DNA of 64,000 nucleotides from Eulemur rufifrons (lineage: Eukaryota > Chordata > Mammalia > Primates > Lemuridae). Under the pieces are notes generated by a model. It made no database searches. It had not been told where the DNA came from and worked only from the letters and a program-made list of their open reading frames with translations. The stretch is from contig NC_091012.1 in assembly GCF_041146395.1 (NCBI RefSeq), positions 16,916,193 to 16,980,192 on the forward strand. Reading direction: 5' to 3'. Made by a program: the position numbers and the translations under genes. Positions 50,794 to 60,885 of this stretch are shown piece by piece. The number at the start of each line of letters is the position of its first letter. Position 1 is the stretch's first letter.

Positions 50794-52106
50794 TCCAAGA
50801 CTGACCTTGGGGAGGAGGCACCCTTGCCAGGGGCCCAGAGGGCCCCAGGAGAGCTCGGGGAAAGCAGAGCCTACCTAGGACCACAGGCACAGGCCCGCGT
50901 CTGCAGGCCTGGGCAAGACTAGGCATTCTTGACCGAAGAGAAAACGCTTATCCACCAGTGCACTCAGCCCCCGGACCTCAGCCAAGGGGAACAGGGCCAC
51001 CACCACCCTACAGCCACACATAACCCTGTCCCTCCTCCTGCTCTCCCAGCCCCTGAGGGAAAACAAGGGTGGGCAATGGCCCCTGCCAGCCATTGCCCAC
51101 CCCTGCGCAAACCTTCCCAGGAACAAGGCAAGAATAGATCTCCCTGCAAGAAAGGAACAAACGCAGAGCGGACGCCAAGAGAACAGCCTCTTCCTCAGAA
51201 GGCAATGCCAGGCAAGGTGTGCTGCCGCTCAGCCCATATGAATCATGGGCAACGACTGATGGGGCACTGACACCAAGACTTGACTCCCTTGCTGGCAAAA
51301 CAAATGTCTGGGAGGATGGGTACGGGCCTCAGGCCTACCCATTCATTAAGAAGTCACGGTGGAGAAGGAAAGCCTCACGCCGTGGATGCCCCCAATGCTG
51401 ACCTTGATGGAGTGGGAATGTTTTCTGGCACACACGGTTCATCCAGATGAAGAAGGGTCCAGGCCCTCGGAAACCGTGGAGGAAGTGATAAGATGTGGGG
51501 GCATGGTGTTGGGGTACAAGCTGGCAGGAGAAAGCACTGCCAACCGTCACGGGGATGCCACCTTGGATGGCTGAGCTAGCCAAAAAAGCCCCTGTGGAGG
51601 GCAGATGTTCTCCCTCGACGGTCTCTGCTTCTCTGCCCTCCGGCCTCCAGCGGAGAAGGCAGGCGTGAGCCTAGGTAGGGCATGAGGCCCAAGGGAGGCA
51701 GAATCTCCTTCCTGGCCTTCCCTGCACACCTCTCCGGCCTCCAGAGTTCCTGGTGAGGTGGTGGTGGTAGTCGTCAGCTTGGCTGTCATCTTCTTCCTGT
51801 CGGAATACTGCCTCACCTCCTGGTGGGGAGGACGTTCCTCCTCTTGCCGGTCTCAGGTGGCACCCCCGCCCTTGACCAGGCGGAACCACACCATCCTACC
51901 CCCATGCAGGAACCCCACGGTAAACGAATGGCACCGGGCCCCTAGCCCGAGCGGAACTGCACCAAGGGGCTCACGGCGAGGTGACTTAAAGGAGCCCCGA
52001 GGCAAACGGCGAACACCACAGACCAGTTACTCCCACTTGCAAACACACATACATATAATCTCCCTCTCTCTCTCTAACTCTCTCTCTGTCCCTCTCTCTC
52101 TCAGAA
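50794..52106 (+). repeat. Array unit A3, partial
   Basis: An A-type unit cut off at its CT run (52061-52103), after which unrelated DNA begins at 52107. It has the best inverted repeat (14-bp perfect arms, 51067-51080 and 51089-51102) and the membrane block at 51745-51856. An 8-bp deletion near 51525 relative to A1 lies between direct GGCA repeats and disrupts the upstream open segment. Confidence 0.85.
51745..51856 (+). other. Exon-like 112-bp segment with membrane helix (A3)
   Basis: It reads VPGEVVVVVVSLAV, IFFLSEYCLTSWWGGR and SSSCRSQ, with no indel relative to A1/A2 and no stop, borders CTCCGGCCTCCAG and CAG|GTGGCA. Confidence 0.5.
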
Positions 52107-53210
52107 GGATAGCATCAGACCATCTAGAAAAAGTAAATTGTTAAAAGTTTCTCTAGCATCCAAAGGGGATTAACAACATGGGGTGAAGGCAAAATATAGA
52201 CAGTAGAAAGGTAAACAGAATGTGGTCATGGAAAAGGGGTTCTCTAGCTCACTGAGGCTTAATGTTAGTTTGCCATAATCTTGCATTTCTTGTGTCCACC
52301 AGATCAGGCTGCTGGGAATCCGCAGTCCTGGCTTTTATGAACAGCACCAGAACCGTCCCTGTCATAGGAAAACCATCTCTCCAGGATGCGATTTGTGAAT
52401 CATCAGGTGTCATTGGGGGTGTGGACTGGAATAAGTGGACTAGAAAGCAGGGCTGGGAGGAGAAGAACAGGCACAAATAATGAAGTAAGAGGTAGGCAGT
52501 GGCTGAAAATCATGGCAGCATCAAATGGACAATAATCTGGAAGGAAGAGAGGAATAACTGGGCAGGGGGATCTTCAAGGTAGTGGGAAGGAAGGACAGAG
52601 AAGGTAAACAGGTAGGGTAGAAAACAGAAGAAGTTGGACAAATATGGAGGCTAGACCAAAGACCAGAAGATTGAGACGAAAGGGGAGGAAGGAGGGCTGG
52701 GTAATAAAAACATAAAGAACAGAATAAGGCAGATGCTAAGGTTGAGAAAGAGATGCAGAATGGAGCTTTCTTGCTATTTTTTCCAATATGAGCTCTAGTT
52801 AATCACTTGTCCAAAGGAGTCAAAATGAGTAATGGGATATGCTCACACTTACTTCAGCATTTCTCTCACACCCACCCCTCATATCATACCATTACTGAAC
52901 ACCCATTAGGACATGTACGTTTCCCTCCCTCAGGTCTGGTCAGTAGGACCCAACAGCCAGGAAAATGGTTGCAGTTTCTAGGTTTAAGTTCTGTCAAGAA
53001 GCCAGTTACAAATGTAGAGAATGCAGTATGGTAAATAGCAGTGAGAAGAAATGGGACTATAATGTTAGTCTCTCTTCCTTGACTACCATGTAGCTTTGCC
53101 CCTCATGAGGCAAAGGTTGATCAAAGGCCTAGAAGAGAGTTAGGGGCTTGGTGCCTATGGGAATGGTTCTGAAGCAGCAATTGGAAAAATGGGTGAAAGC
53201 AGGTGGCCCA
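52107..53210. other. Unassigned DNA right of the array
   Basis: Purine-rich in places (52490-52770). No gene, no recognisable repeat, and no continuation of L1 copy E. Confidence 0.45.
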
Positions 53211-53214
53211 GTTC

Positions 53215-53395
53215 TTCAACTTACTACATTTTTCAGAGCCCTTCGCATCATGTTATCATTTGTAAATATGCACGATTAGAGAAGAGATGTTGTATCAACT
53301 TTACCAGCAAAAACACTGAAGACCCAAGGAGGATCTATTATAGGCAAGGCAGTGGGTTACAAAGCAGGTAGGATTAAAACTTGGGTCAAAAGGAA
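53215..53395 (+). repeat. Possible MIR fragment
   Basis: The order of blocks (ACACTGAAGACCCAAGGAGG, AAGCAGGTAGGATTAAAAC, TTGGGTC) parallels the MIR SINE core and tail (ACTGAGGCCCAGAGAGG to GGATTCGAACCCAGGTC). Strongly diverged. Confidence 0.45.
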
Positions 53396-55189
53396 GGAGC
53401 AGGTAGAAAGGAGAGCAAAATGACACCAAGTGCTGACCAGAAGCATTTCCTCCTCCTATCCCTCCAGGCAAGATCCTGTAGGGGATTCTCCAGAGCAAAA
53501 TTTTACTTTTTGTAGCTTACTTCTTGATCCCTGTTGTCTTAGGTTGATGCTTTACTTTGAATTGGAACAAAAAACATAAGGCCAAAGCTGGTAACATGAA
53601 TGAGTGTGTAATGATTAGATTTGAACTTCTTGCTCACTACCTGAGATGCCTAACTTCATGTCAGAAGATGAAGGAGGCTATTGCATTCTCCTCCTTTCTT
53701 TTGTCTCATGTAGCAACCCTCTCTGCTTAACATTCCTGGTTTCCTTGATCACAACCCAAATCATAAGCCCCTTTTGTACCAAATTCTCTCCTGTATTATC
53801 ACTATAATATTCTGATTTTTCTCGCTTAACCTAACATCCTTCTCCTCCAATATGACACAGAACTTTCCGTTGTATTCTCTGGAAATCAAGCTACATGATT
53901 AGGAAACTTCTCTATTTTGTTAGACTTCTTTATTGACAGTTTCTTCCATCTACTGGATTTCCCTTGAAGACATTGCTGCCTTGTATCTCAAGTAAAGAGA
54001 ACTCATTCTCTCAAAATCTAAAGCACTAAGGTGGAAATGTGGTTTACAGACTTTCCTTCCTCCTTCTGATATCTTGAAGATCATTTTCCTCTCTTCCTGT
54101 TAAAATATATCTTGCTGCTTAGAAGCTCATGCTACCCACCACCGTTTCCCTGGTACTGCCACCTTCAGAGCTCCTGGATGATCTCCTGTGAAAACTTTCA
54201 CACTTGTCTCAAAGTTTTATTCTTGAATCCACCATCCTCAGTCACTTCAATATCCATTTAGATGGCATCATTCAATTCTCTGGGTTCACTGTGAATCCTA
54301 CCCAAACCCGATCTGTTGACTTTTGGATTTTTTTTATCTATGAGCTTGCTTTTGTTTATTTTCTTTTCTATGGAAACACACAATAAGGAGTTTACACAAT
54401 TTCTAAGACAGGGGAATGCAAGTGACCAGAGGGGGTACAATAGGTGTGTGTAAGGGATAGGGTCAGGACACGGGAAGGCGTTATTCTCTTTAAGATTGTC
54501 ACCCTAAAGTCTGAGCTTTCCTCTTACCTTTGTACCTTCCTATATTTGGAGAGCATTAGGACAAGAAGCTTCTATGTTTGCAGCCATGCTTCACCCCACT
54601 GTCCTTGGCATTTTCACCCAGCTTTATTATCTACTGTTCCTGTCCAGGGCACCATAGAAGACACTTGACTTGGGCACTTATATGAAACAGAACTATAAAA
54701 TTTTGAGTTGCTCCCTCCAAAAAAACCTCCCAATTAGATTCAACTTTTTCCATAAAGCTGCTAAAATGGAGCATGCATGGAGGGAGGAATCAGTGGGTAC
54801 AGGGAGACAGTGACTCCCTGCTAGTAGGCAAAACACCAAATGCCACATTTCCTTAGAGTTTACTGCTGTCAGCAAAACCACAACACTTAAAATATTTTTG
54901 ATTTACACAAAGTGCTATATCAGCTGTGGGGACTCTTTGTCCTTTCCTCTTCCAGACAGGAGGAGAATAAGCAACAAATGAAGCATGCTCAGGTGGCTCA
55001 TTTCAATCGTCCCCCTGACACAGCCTTCATATCAGGTCAGAGAGTGGATGGGTTACTTTCACTTCACTTTCACTTGGGTGAGAGACTTTGCTACTTGTTC
55101 CAGGGAGCTTTCTCATATCCCCTAAGCATGCCTCTGAAGAATCTTTCTACTTTCCTTTTACACAACATTATATTACATTAAATAGGAAA
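53396..55189. other. Unassigned DNA with possible L2-like patch
   Basis: Around 54230-54300, AGTCACTTCAATATCCATTT reads as SHFNIHLDG, reminiscent of the GDFNIHVD endonuclease motif of L2/CR1 LINEs. The rest shows no family or ORF of interest. Confidence 0.35.
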
Positions 55190-56310
55190 TGTCTAGTTTT
55201 GACTCAAAAGTTTAGTTTACTATATCTCATGCAAGAAGCAGTACAGTTAATCAAAGTATGCATCTAAACTATCAATACAGTTTTGCCATCCTGTTTTACT
55301 GGTTGTTTATGCCAGCAGCAAAGAAGCCTGGAAATCACGAAAGGTGGAAATCACGAAAGATGTTTTCCACAGGTTGTTGAGAATTGAATATTTTTCCTGC
55401 AACAAGTGGTCCAAAGCCTGGAAGATGTGGTAGTGAGTTGGTGCAAGGTCTGGGGAATACAGTGGATGACAGAAAGTTTGAGCAGCATTGTTTGTGTGAC
55501 ATGTGGTCAAGCATTGTCTTGCAAGAGGATTGGCTTGTATCTATTGACCAATCTCAGCTGCTTAATTGCAAGCATCCTCATCATTTCATCCAGTTGGTTC
55601 CAGCAGACATCCACTGTAATCGATTGACCAGGTTTCATGAAGCTGTAGTGGATTATATCAGTGCTGGACCACCAAACAGACACTAAGCTTTTTCTTAATC
55701 AATATTTGGTTTTAGACTGTGTTTTAGCACTTCATCTTTATCCAACCGTTGTGCCAAATACTTGTGATTGTCAAAAAGTACCCATTTTTCATCACACATA
55801 ATACTATGGTGTAGAAATGGTTTGCCTTTATCTTGTGACAGCAAAGATAGGCAAGCTTTTAGATGATTGCTCTTCTGATGTTTATTGAATTCATGTGGTA
55901 CCCATCTATCCATCATGTTTACCTTGGTGATTTGTTTCAAGTGGTCCAATATTGTTGGAATAGTAATGTCAAACCTTGCTGCTAATTCACATATGGGTTG
56001 AGATGAATTCGCTTCCATGCAGCTTTCAGCTCATCCCTATCCGCCTTGGTCTCAGGTCGCCCACTTGGCTCATTTTCAAGATTAAATGCACCAGAATGGA
56101 ACTTCTCAAACCATAAACATACTGTGCATTCATTAGCCACATCCTTCTCAAACTCTTTGTTGGTATTTTGAGCTGTCTGCACTGCATTGGCTCCACAACA
56201 GAAGCCATATGTGAAAATAACACAAATTTTTGACTTATCCATGGTTTCACAAAAAATTGTTCCAAAAAAATTTTAAAAGAAAATCAAAAGCCAAACTATA
56301 CCTTTGAAAG
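55190..56310 (-). mobile_element. Mariner (Tc1/mariner) DNA transposon, inactive
   Basis: Transposase remnants run on the - strand from about 56245 to 55310: an HTH part with ECTVCLWFEKFHSG and LENEPSGRPET, a middle part with LDHLKQITKV, DRWVPHEFN and MCDEKWVLFDNHKYLAQRLD, and a C-terminal part with YSPDLAPTHYHIFQALDHLL. These are the mariner landmarks in order. Of the DD34D catalytic residues, the first Asp (CDEKW) is kept, the second motif is degraded (HTNNAA where HDNARP is expected) and the third Asp is His (PTHYH for PTDYH). Frames change between parts and the segment between the middle and C-terminal parts is shortened. Terminal inverted repeats could not be fixed. Confidence 0.88.
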
Positions 56311-56639
56311 AATGAAGATGTACCTTCATAATAAAAATAAAACCAGGAGTGTCAAAGTGGAATGTCAGAGATGTCAACTATCAAACTCAGTACTTAAGGA
56401 AATCAGACATTTCATACTTTGTAATCTTAATATCTTAGAAATCCACCCTCATCACCAAAATGGTCAAAAATGTGAAGCTCTTAGATTTTTTCCTATTTGC
56501 AAGCCAAGTAGTTATACTATCAGTGTTATAGAAAAGCCAGATCCAAGAGAGAGGTGAGATTAAATTGGATGAGGCAATGACAGGTGACAGCAAATAAAAA
56601 TAATGATAAGACAACATTTGAAGAATAAAATCAATTTTA

Positions 56640-57595
56640 TTATCCTACTGGAAAAAAATTAAATAATTAGCCATACAACATCAATTCTGAATGGATTGTG
56701 AAACCAATTTTTAAAATGTCTATTAAAAAAAAAAGAACATCTCTATGATCTTAAAATAGAAAAAAAAATCATTAAATGAAAGAAAAGGCATTTAATACTG
56801 GGGGAAATAACAAATCAGACTGTATTAAATTTTAGAACTTCTCATTGAGTGAGAGAGAGAAAGAGAAAGATGGGAGAGGGAGAGAGCGAGAGAAGGGAGA
56901 GGGCAAAGAAAGGACTCCTATCCAACATATATAAATACTCCTACAAACTCATGCAAAACATATGGCTAAAACAATGGAGGATGGTTAAAATAAAACAGCA
57001 TAGACCTTCAAAAAGAAGTAATTTAATATCTTAAGAAGTGTAAAAAGTATTCAACTTTTTTAGTAATCAGGGAAATGTAAATAAAGCTTGATGTAATCAC
57101 ACAGCAACCAGGAGACAAAGTACAAATAACAGAAAATACCATGTTAGCAAGCATGTAGATACACCAGGAAACTTATATACTGTTGGTGAGTGTGAAAAGT
57201 GTTACAAGCATTTTGGAAAACTGTTTGGCATATTATTTATAGATGAAGAGATGTAAACATATGACACAAAAATTTTACTTTACATATGTTCCGAACAGAA
57301 ACTTGTATGTGTGTCACCAATATATTTTCTAGAATTTATGTACTGGCACTGTTCCTAACAGCCCCAAGTAAAGCACACTCACATGTGCATCAGCAGTGGA
57401 GTAATTATGTTAGTTGTCTGATATTTACACAACGGAATTCAATGCTAAGAAATGACCCACAACAACATGCAAGAATACAAATAAAACAACCTATACAATT
57501 TAAACAGTCACGTACTAAAGAGTTTCTGCTTCATGATATTTATATAAAGTATAAAAGGAGTAAAAGTGACATCTGCCATTAGATGTCACTATAGT
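56640..57595 (+). mobile_element. Old LINE-1 fragment, ORF2 3' part
   Basis: ACTCCTATCCAACATATATA, ATCAGGGAAATGTAAATAA, TTATATACTGTTGGTGAGTG and CATCAGCAGTGGAGTAATTA are diverged L1 ORF2 3' landmarks in + order. A GA-rich run at 56848-56905 interrupts it. Confidence 0.72.
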
Positions 57596-58384
57596 GCTCA
57601 CTGTTGAGTACAGTGACTAGTTGAGATCATAAGAATATATCTGTGGGCTAAAATGTCCTTTAAAAAAAGCCTCTTACGTAATTATGCCAGAGATGTTTTA
57701 GTATTTCATTGTGCTTTCCACTTATGACCTGTGTATTTACCTTTAAATATTTTAAACACTTGAGAATTTTTTAAAAGTTGAAGAAAGGTAAATAGATTAA
57801 TGTAATATTGTTCATAGGGCATAGGTATTGTCACTTGACACTGTGATTAGTGTTTCAAAGAAAGGTTTAATTTCTAGGTTTCAAACTAAGATAATAAAAC
57901 ATAAGAAAATAGAGCAGGTTATCATGAAGAACACACTCCAAATAAACTCATTATTATATTTAACAAAAAACAAACTAATAATTCCTATTAAAGACAACAT
58001 ACTTTGGCTATATTCAGTTGGATAATTTAAAGATAAATTAAAAATTAATCACTTACCACAGTGATAGGACCATCAAATGTAATAGACTTTATGGCAAAGC
58101 ATTTGCCATTATTGTAATTGGTATTACTTTCACATTCTTCATGTGTAATTTCCAATGTTATTGCTTGAACCTGATTGTCCCCAACACATGCAAATACATA
58201 CACTCATATACACACACATTTACACTTATACAAATGCATTTATCTGTATGTACAGTTTCTTGAAATGAGAATATTGCATAGTTGTGTTTACAATTCTAAG
58301 AAAATGAATGAATAAACAACTGAACGTTGAAAAAACACACACAATTCACATAATCCTGAGAAGATCAGGGGTTTGTATTACTTA
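57596..58384. other. Unassigned AT-rich DNA
   Basis: No gene or recognisable element. A short CA-like stretch lies at about 58200-58225. Confidence 0.4.
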
Positions 58385-59275
58385 CCCAGGCAATGCAAAG
58401 CTTCGATACATTGGAGTCCCTGCTCCTGAGAACAAACGGCTGACAGTTGGGAAACCTTCACTGGTTGTCAGGCAGATGTGCACCATCAACTGACCAGGAT
58501 TATTACAAAGAGCCAAACAAACTTGAACGATGAAGGAGAGAGTGCAAAATGATACAAAAGTGCTCCCCAGAAGAAGTGTTAGTAGCTCTGGACTCAGAGA
58601 AGGATCTAGGGGAGAAATTAGTCATATGTATGAATTTGACCTGTTAGTTTTGCCTGTACAGAATAAAAATCATGGAGCCACTCACCCAGGGCATGGTCCC
58701 CAAACATAAAGCACCAGGGAAGGATAACAATGCTGCATGGAGTGTCTCCAGCTTTGCCAGGATGAACAACAGAACAGTATCCCAAATCTTCTGTCTTTGT
58801 GATTTTCTGTTACTTCCTTTGTCAGTCACAGACATGGAAAAAATAATATTTACCAGAATTTGGAGGATCCATCACAGGAGTATGGAGGAGCCAATATACT
58901 TGGTAGTTTTCACCGTGAGCTCTGCCCACCTGGAATTCCTCAGACTGACTGTGACTCCTTGGAAGACATTCAAGAGGAAGGTGGTACCAGTGAACACACA
59001 CCTGCCCACTCTGTGAACATAGAAAAGTAGTTTTTATCTAAAATCACTGAGGGAATGTTTGCACCCCAAAGCTGCCATTGTCAGTAGAACTCCTCCAGAG
59101 AGAGAGAACAAGGATTTTGCTATATTAATGAGGTGCTTAATAATCAAGTCTGTGGATCTTAATGAGTGAAGTAAATCTTTACTGAGTGAAGTAAAAAAAC
59201 ATGGGAAAAAAGATAAAAATTTTCCAGGGTTCCAAGGATGGCCTGTGTTAGGATGGTCATTGCCATGGTCAAATC
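58385..59275 (-). pseudogene. Vomeronasal type-1 receptor pseudogene
   Basis: This is a fossil pheromone-receptor GPCR read on the - strand. In order: TM1-like AMTILTQAILGTLENF (about 59260), TM2 with STDLIIKHLINIAKSL and GGVLLTMAALGCKHSLSDF (about 59150-59040), the TM3-4 area near 58990-58850 in shifted frames, TM5 with LHAALLSFPGALCLGTMPW and GSMIFILYRQN (58750-58644), then LSPRSFSESRAT and a decayed TM6-7 ending near 58385. These match the V1R pattern (ILKHL, LLSKGVPQTMAAFG, YAALLSFPDVLCLGLM, LSPRSSPESRAT). Several frame changes and stops kill it. Family identity is firm; no subfamily is claimed. Confidence 0.87.
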
Positions 59276-59479
59276 CCTGACAGCCATTCTTCAGGTCCCA
59301 CAGCCTGATATTTGCCTTCAGAGCCAGAGGACCTGCAGGGGAACAAGAGGCACGAGCTACATTTAAAATATCAGCTAACATGCAACATTCTCCACGGACC
59401 ATTAGTGCCTACTCAGAAATATTACTTAAATTTTCTCTAGTATTAACAGGTTTCCAATATGCACGTGTGTACCATTTAA

Positions 59480-59690
59480 AGTGTACTTGCAATGTATACT
59501 TGCATTGCCGTCAAGGGCAGGCATGTGGTAACTTTGTTAGTTTTCACTAATGTATGAGGCATGTGCTGCCATTATAATGATGGGAAGGATTTAAGCACAG
59601 AGAGGGCAAGTGCTTTGTCTAAATTCAGACACTGGACAGGAGTAAAGTGGAAACTGGATCCTGTCTGGGCTGATTTCAAGGAGTGGTTTA
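59480..59690 (+). repeat. MIR-like SINE fragment
   Basis: ATTATAATGATGGGAAGGAT, AAGCACAGAGAGGGCAAGTG and GTAAAGTGGAAACTGGATCC follow the MIR consensus order (ATGAGGAAACTGAGGCACAGAGAGG, then a tail with GTGG and ACTGGATC-like blocks). Confidence 0.5.
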
Positions 59691-60416
59691 ACCCACCATG
59701 CTCTACTGTCAAAGCTAGCTACCTGAATTCTTTCAATTGTCTAGATACATATTTAGTTTTGATTTTACACCTTGTCATTATATCTCACATTGGGGATATT
59801 TAATTTTATATTGCTGGGTTGAACAAGTTTCTATGAATGTGTAAAAAAGTATTCCAATGATAAATATTAATTATGAATAAACCTTTAAAATTTTAGATAA
59901 AATGTAGATACACTGATGGCAATATAATATCCCAAGAACCTGCACCATGATTAAGTTGGATTTAAAGACTACAAGATTGGTTTTGTTTTAGGATGGCCAC
60001 AGAAACACTCATTTTGTCTTATGCCAGGAACAAAAATACAACAGCAACTACTACAAGAACTATTACACAATCTCATATCATGTCTTAAACAATGGGACAT
60101 AAAACACTAGTACATGATAAAATAGTGTAGAGTAGAAACTAAATTATTACCATTTAAGTTTTTATACTCATCATTTAATTAATATGTAAGTAAAGCAATT
60201 TACAAAGAGGTGAGGCTTGTGAACAATATTAATATTAGACAAATATGGAAAATGAAATCTGTGACACATGGAAACTTGTGTGTTTTATAAATTGAAATGG
60301 TAGATTTGGGAATTGATATTAGAAGTTTTTAATCTAGACAAATAATCACTTGATACATTGAGTTAGGGAGGCAGCATTGAAGTCAGAGGTTACATTGAGT
60401 AACTTTATAATAATGG
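59691..60416. other. Unassigned AT-rich DNA
   Basis: No coding signature and no repeat family recognised. Confidence 0.4.
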
Positions 60417-60885
60417 ATTTCAGAAGTGGGATGGAATGAACATCCTGGTGACATATTGTCCAGCAGACACACTGTGGTTTAATGAAGATAGATGAACCAA
60501 GCGCTCCTTACCATGGTGTGAGAGGTGATGACGAAGGTGCACATAGTGATTCAGAAACCGCTGAAGCCAGGACTCCAGATGTCTTAGCTGAGAACTGCAC
60601 TGCTGCTGAAGGCTGAGAGACAAAGCATCGGGTTCCATCCAGAACGAGAAAGCAGAGAGGAAGACAGCGACCTCTCACTCGGAGGAGGAAATAAAGCGAC
60701 AACTCAAAGTGAAAACAAAGCTTCACTACAATGAAAGTCTGAATATTAAATTAGCTAGACAATTAAATTAAAAAGACCTACATGGTGATGAGGAAGATGA
60801 AGAAATATTAGAGAGTGCAGATGGGGAAAGCATGAATACGGGAGAGTCAAATCAAGGATCCACTACAAGTGCCCAACAGTAAAAC
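60417..60885 (+). pseudogene. PPP1R2 (protein phosphatase inhibitor-2) processed pseudogene
   Basis: An intronless + strand copy of the inhibitor-2 coding region, 5' truncated. It reads QKWDGMNILVTYCPAD, EPSAPYHGV, GDDEGAHSDSETAEARTPDV, LAENCTAAEG, then across frame changes KLHYNE-like, LNIKLA-like, KDLHGDEED-like and ESMNTGESNQGSTTSAQQ before a TAA near 60885. These correspond in order to the inhibitor-2 landmarks KSQKWDEMNILATYHPAD, EPSTPYH, GDDEDACSDTE, PDILARKLAAAEG and ESMNTEESNQGSTPSDQQ. At least two stops and frame changes prevent expression. Absence of introns and loss of the 5' end indicate L1-mediated retroposition of a PPP1R2-family mRNA. Confidence 0.87.

Larger units (their letters stand above)
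42461..52106 (+). repeat. Alternating A/B macrosatellite-like tandem array
   Basis: The block TCCAAGACTGACCTTGGGGA recurs with small changes at 42461, 44871, 46607, 49061 and 50794 and marks unit starts. Unit lengths are about 2410 (A1), 1736 (B1), 2454 (A2), 1733 (B2) and 1313 bp (partial A3). A1, A2 and A3 resemble each other more than they resemble B1 and B2, so the real period is an A+B dimer of about 4.15-4.19 kb. B lacks about 700 bp of CpG-rich sequence present in A. The array is GC-rich in an AT-rich setting. It resembles no repeat family I can name and could be an amplified gene fragment. Strand is given by the 112-bp open segments described below. Confidence 0.9.

Noticed and set aside
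42461..52106. Array as an SVA/LAVA-type composite retrotransposon
   Set aside because: SVA and LAVA carry a CCCTCT hexamer, an Alu-like part and a VNTR with 30-50 bp units. None is visible here; the units are kilobase-sized with no A-tail.
56848..56905. GA-rich run as a regulatory element
   Set aside because: It sits inside a decayed L1 and looks like a simple repeat expansion with no other regulatory sign.
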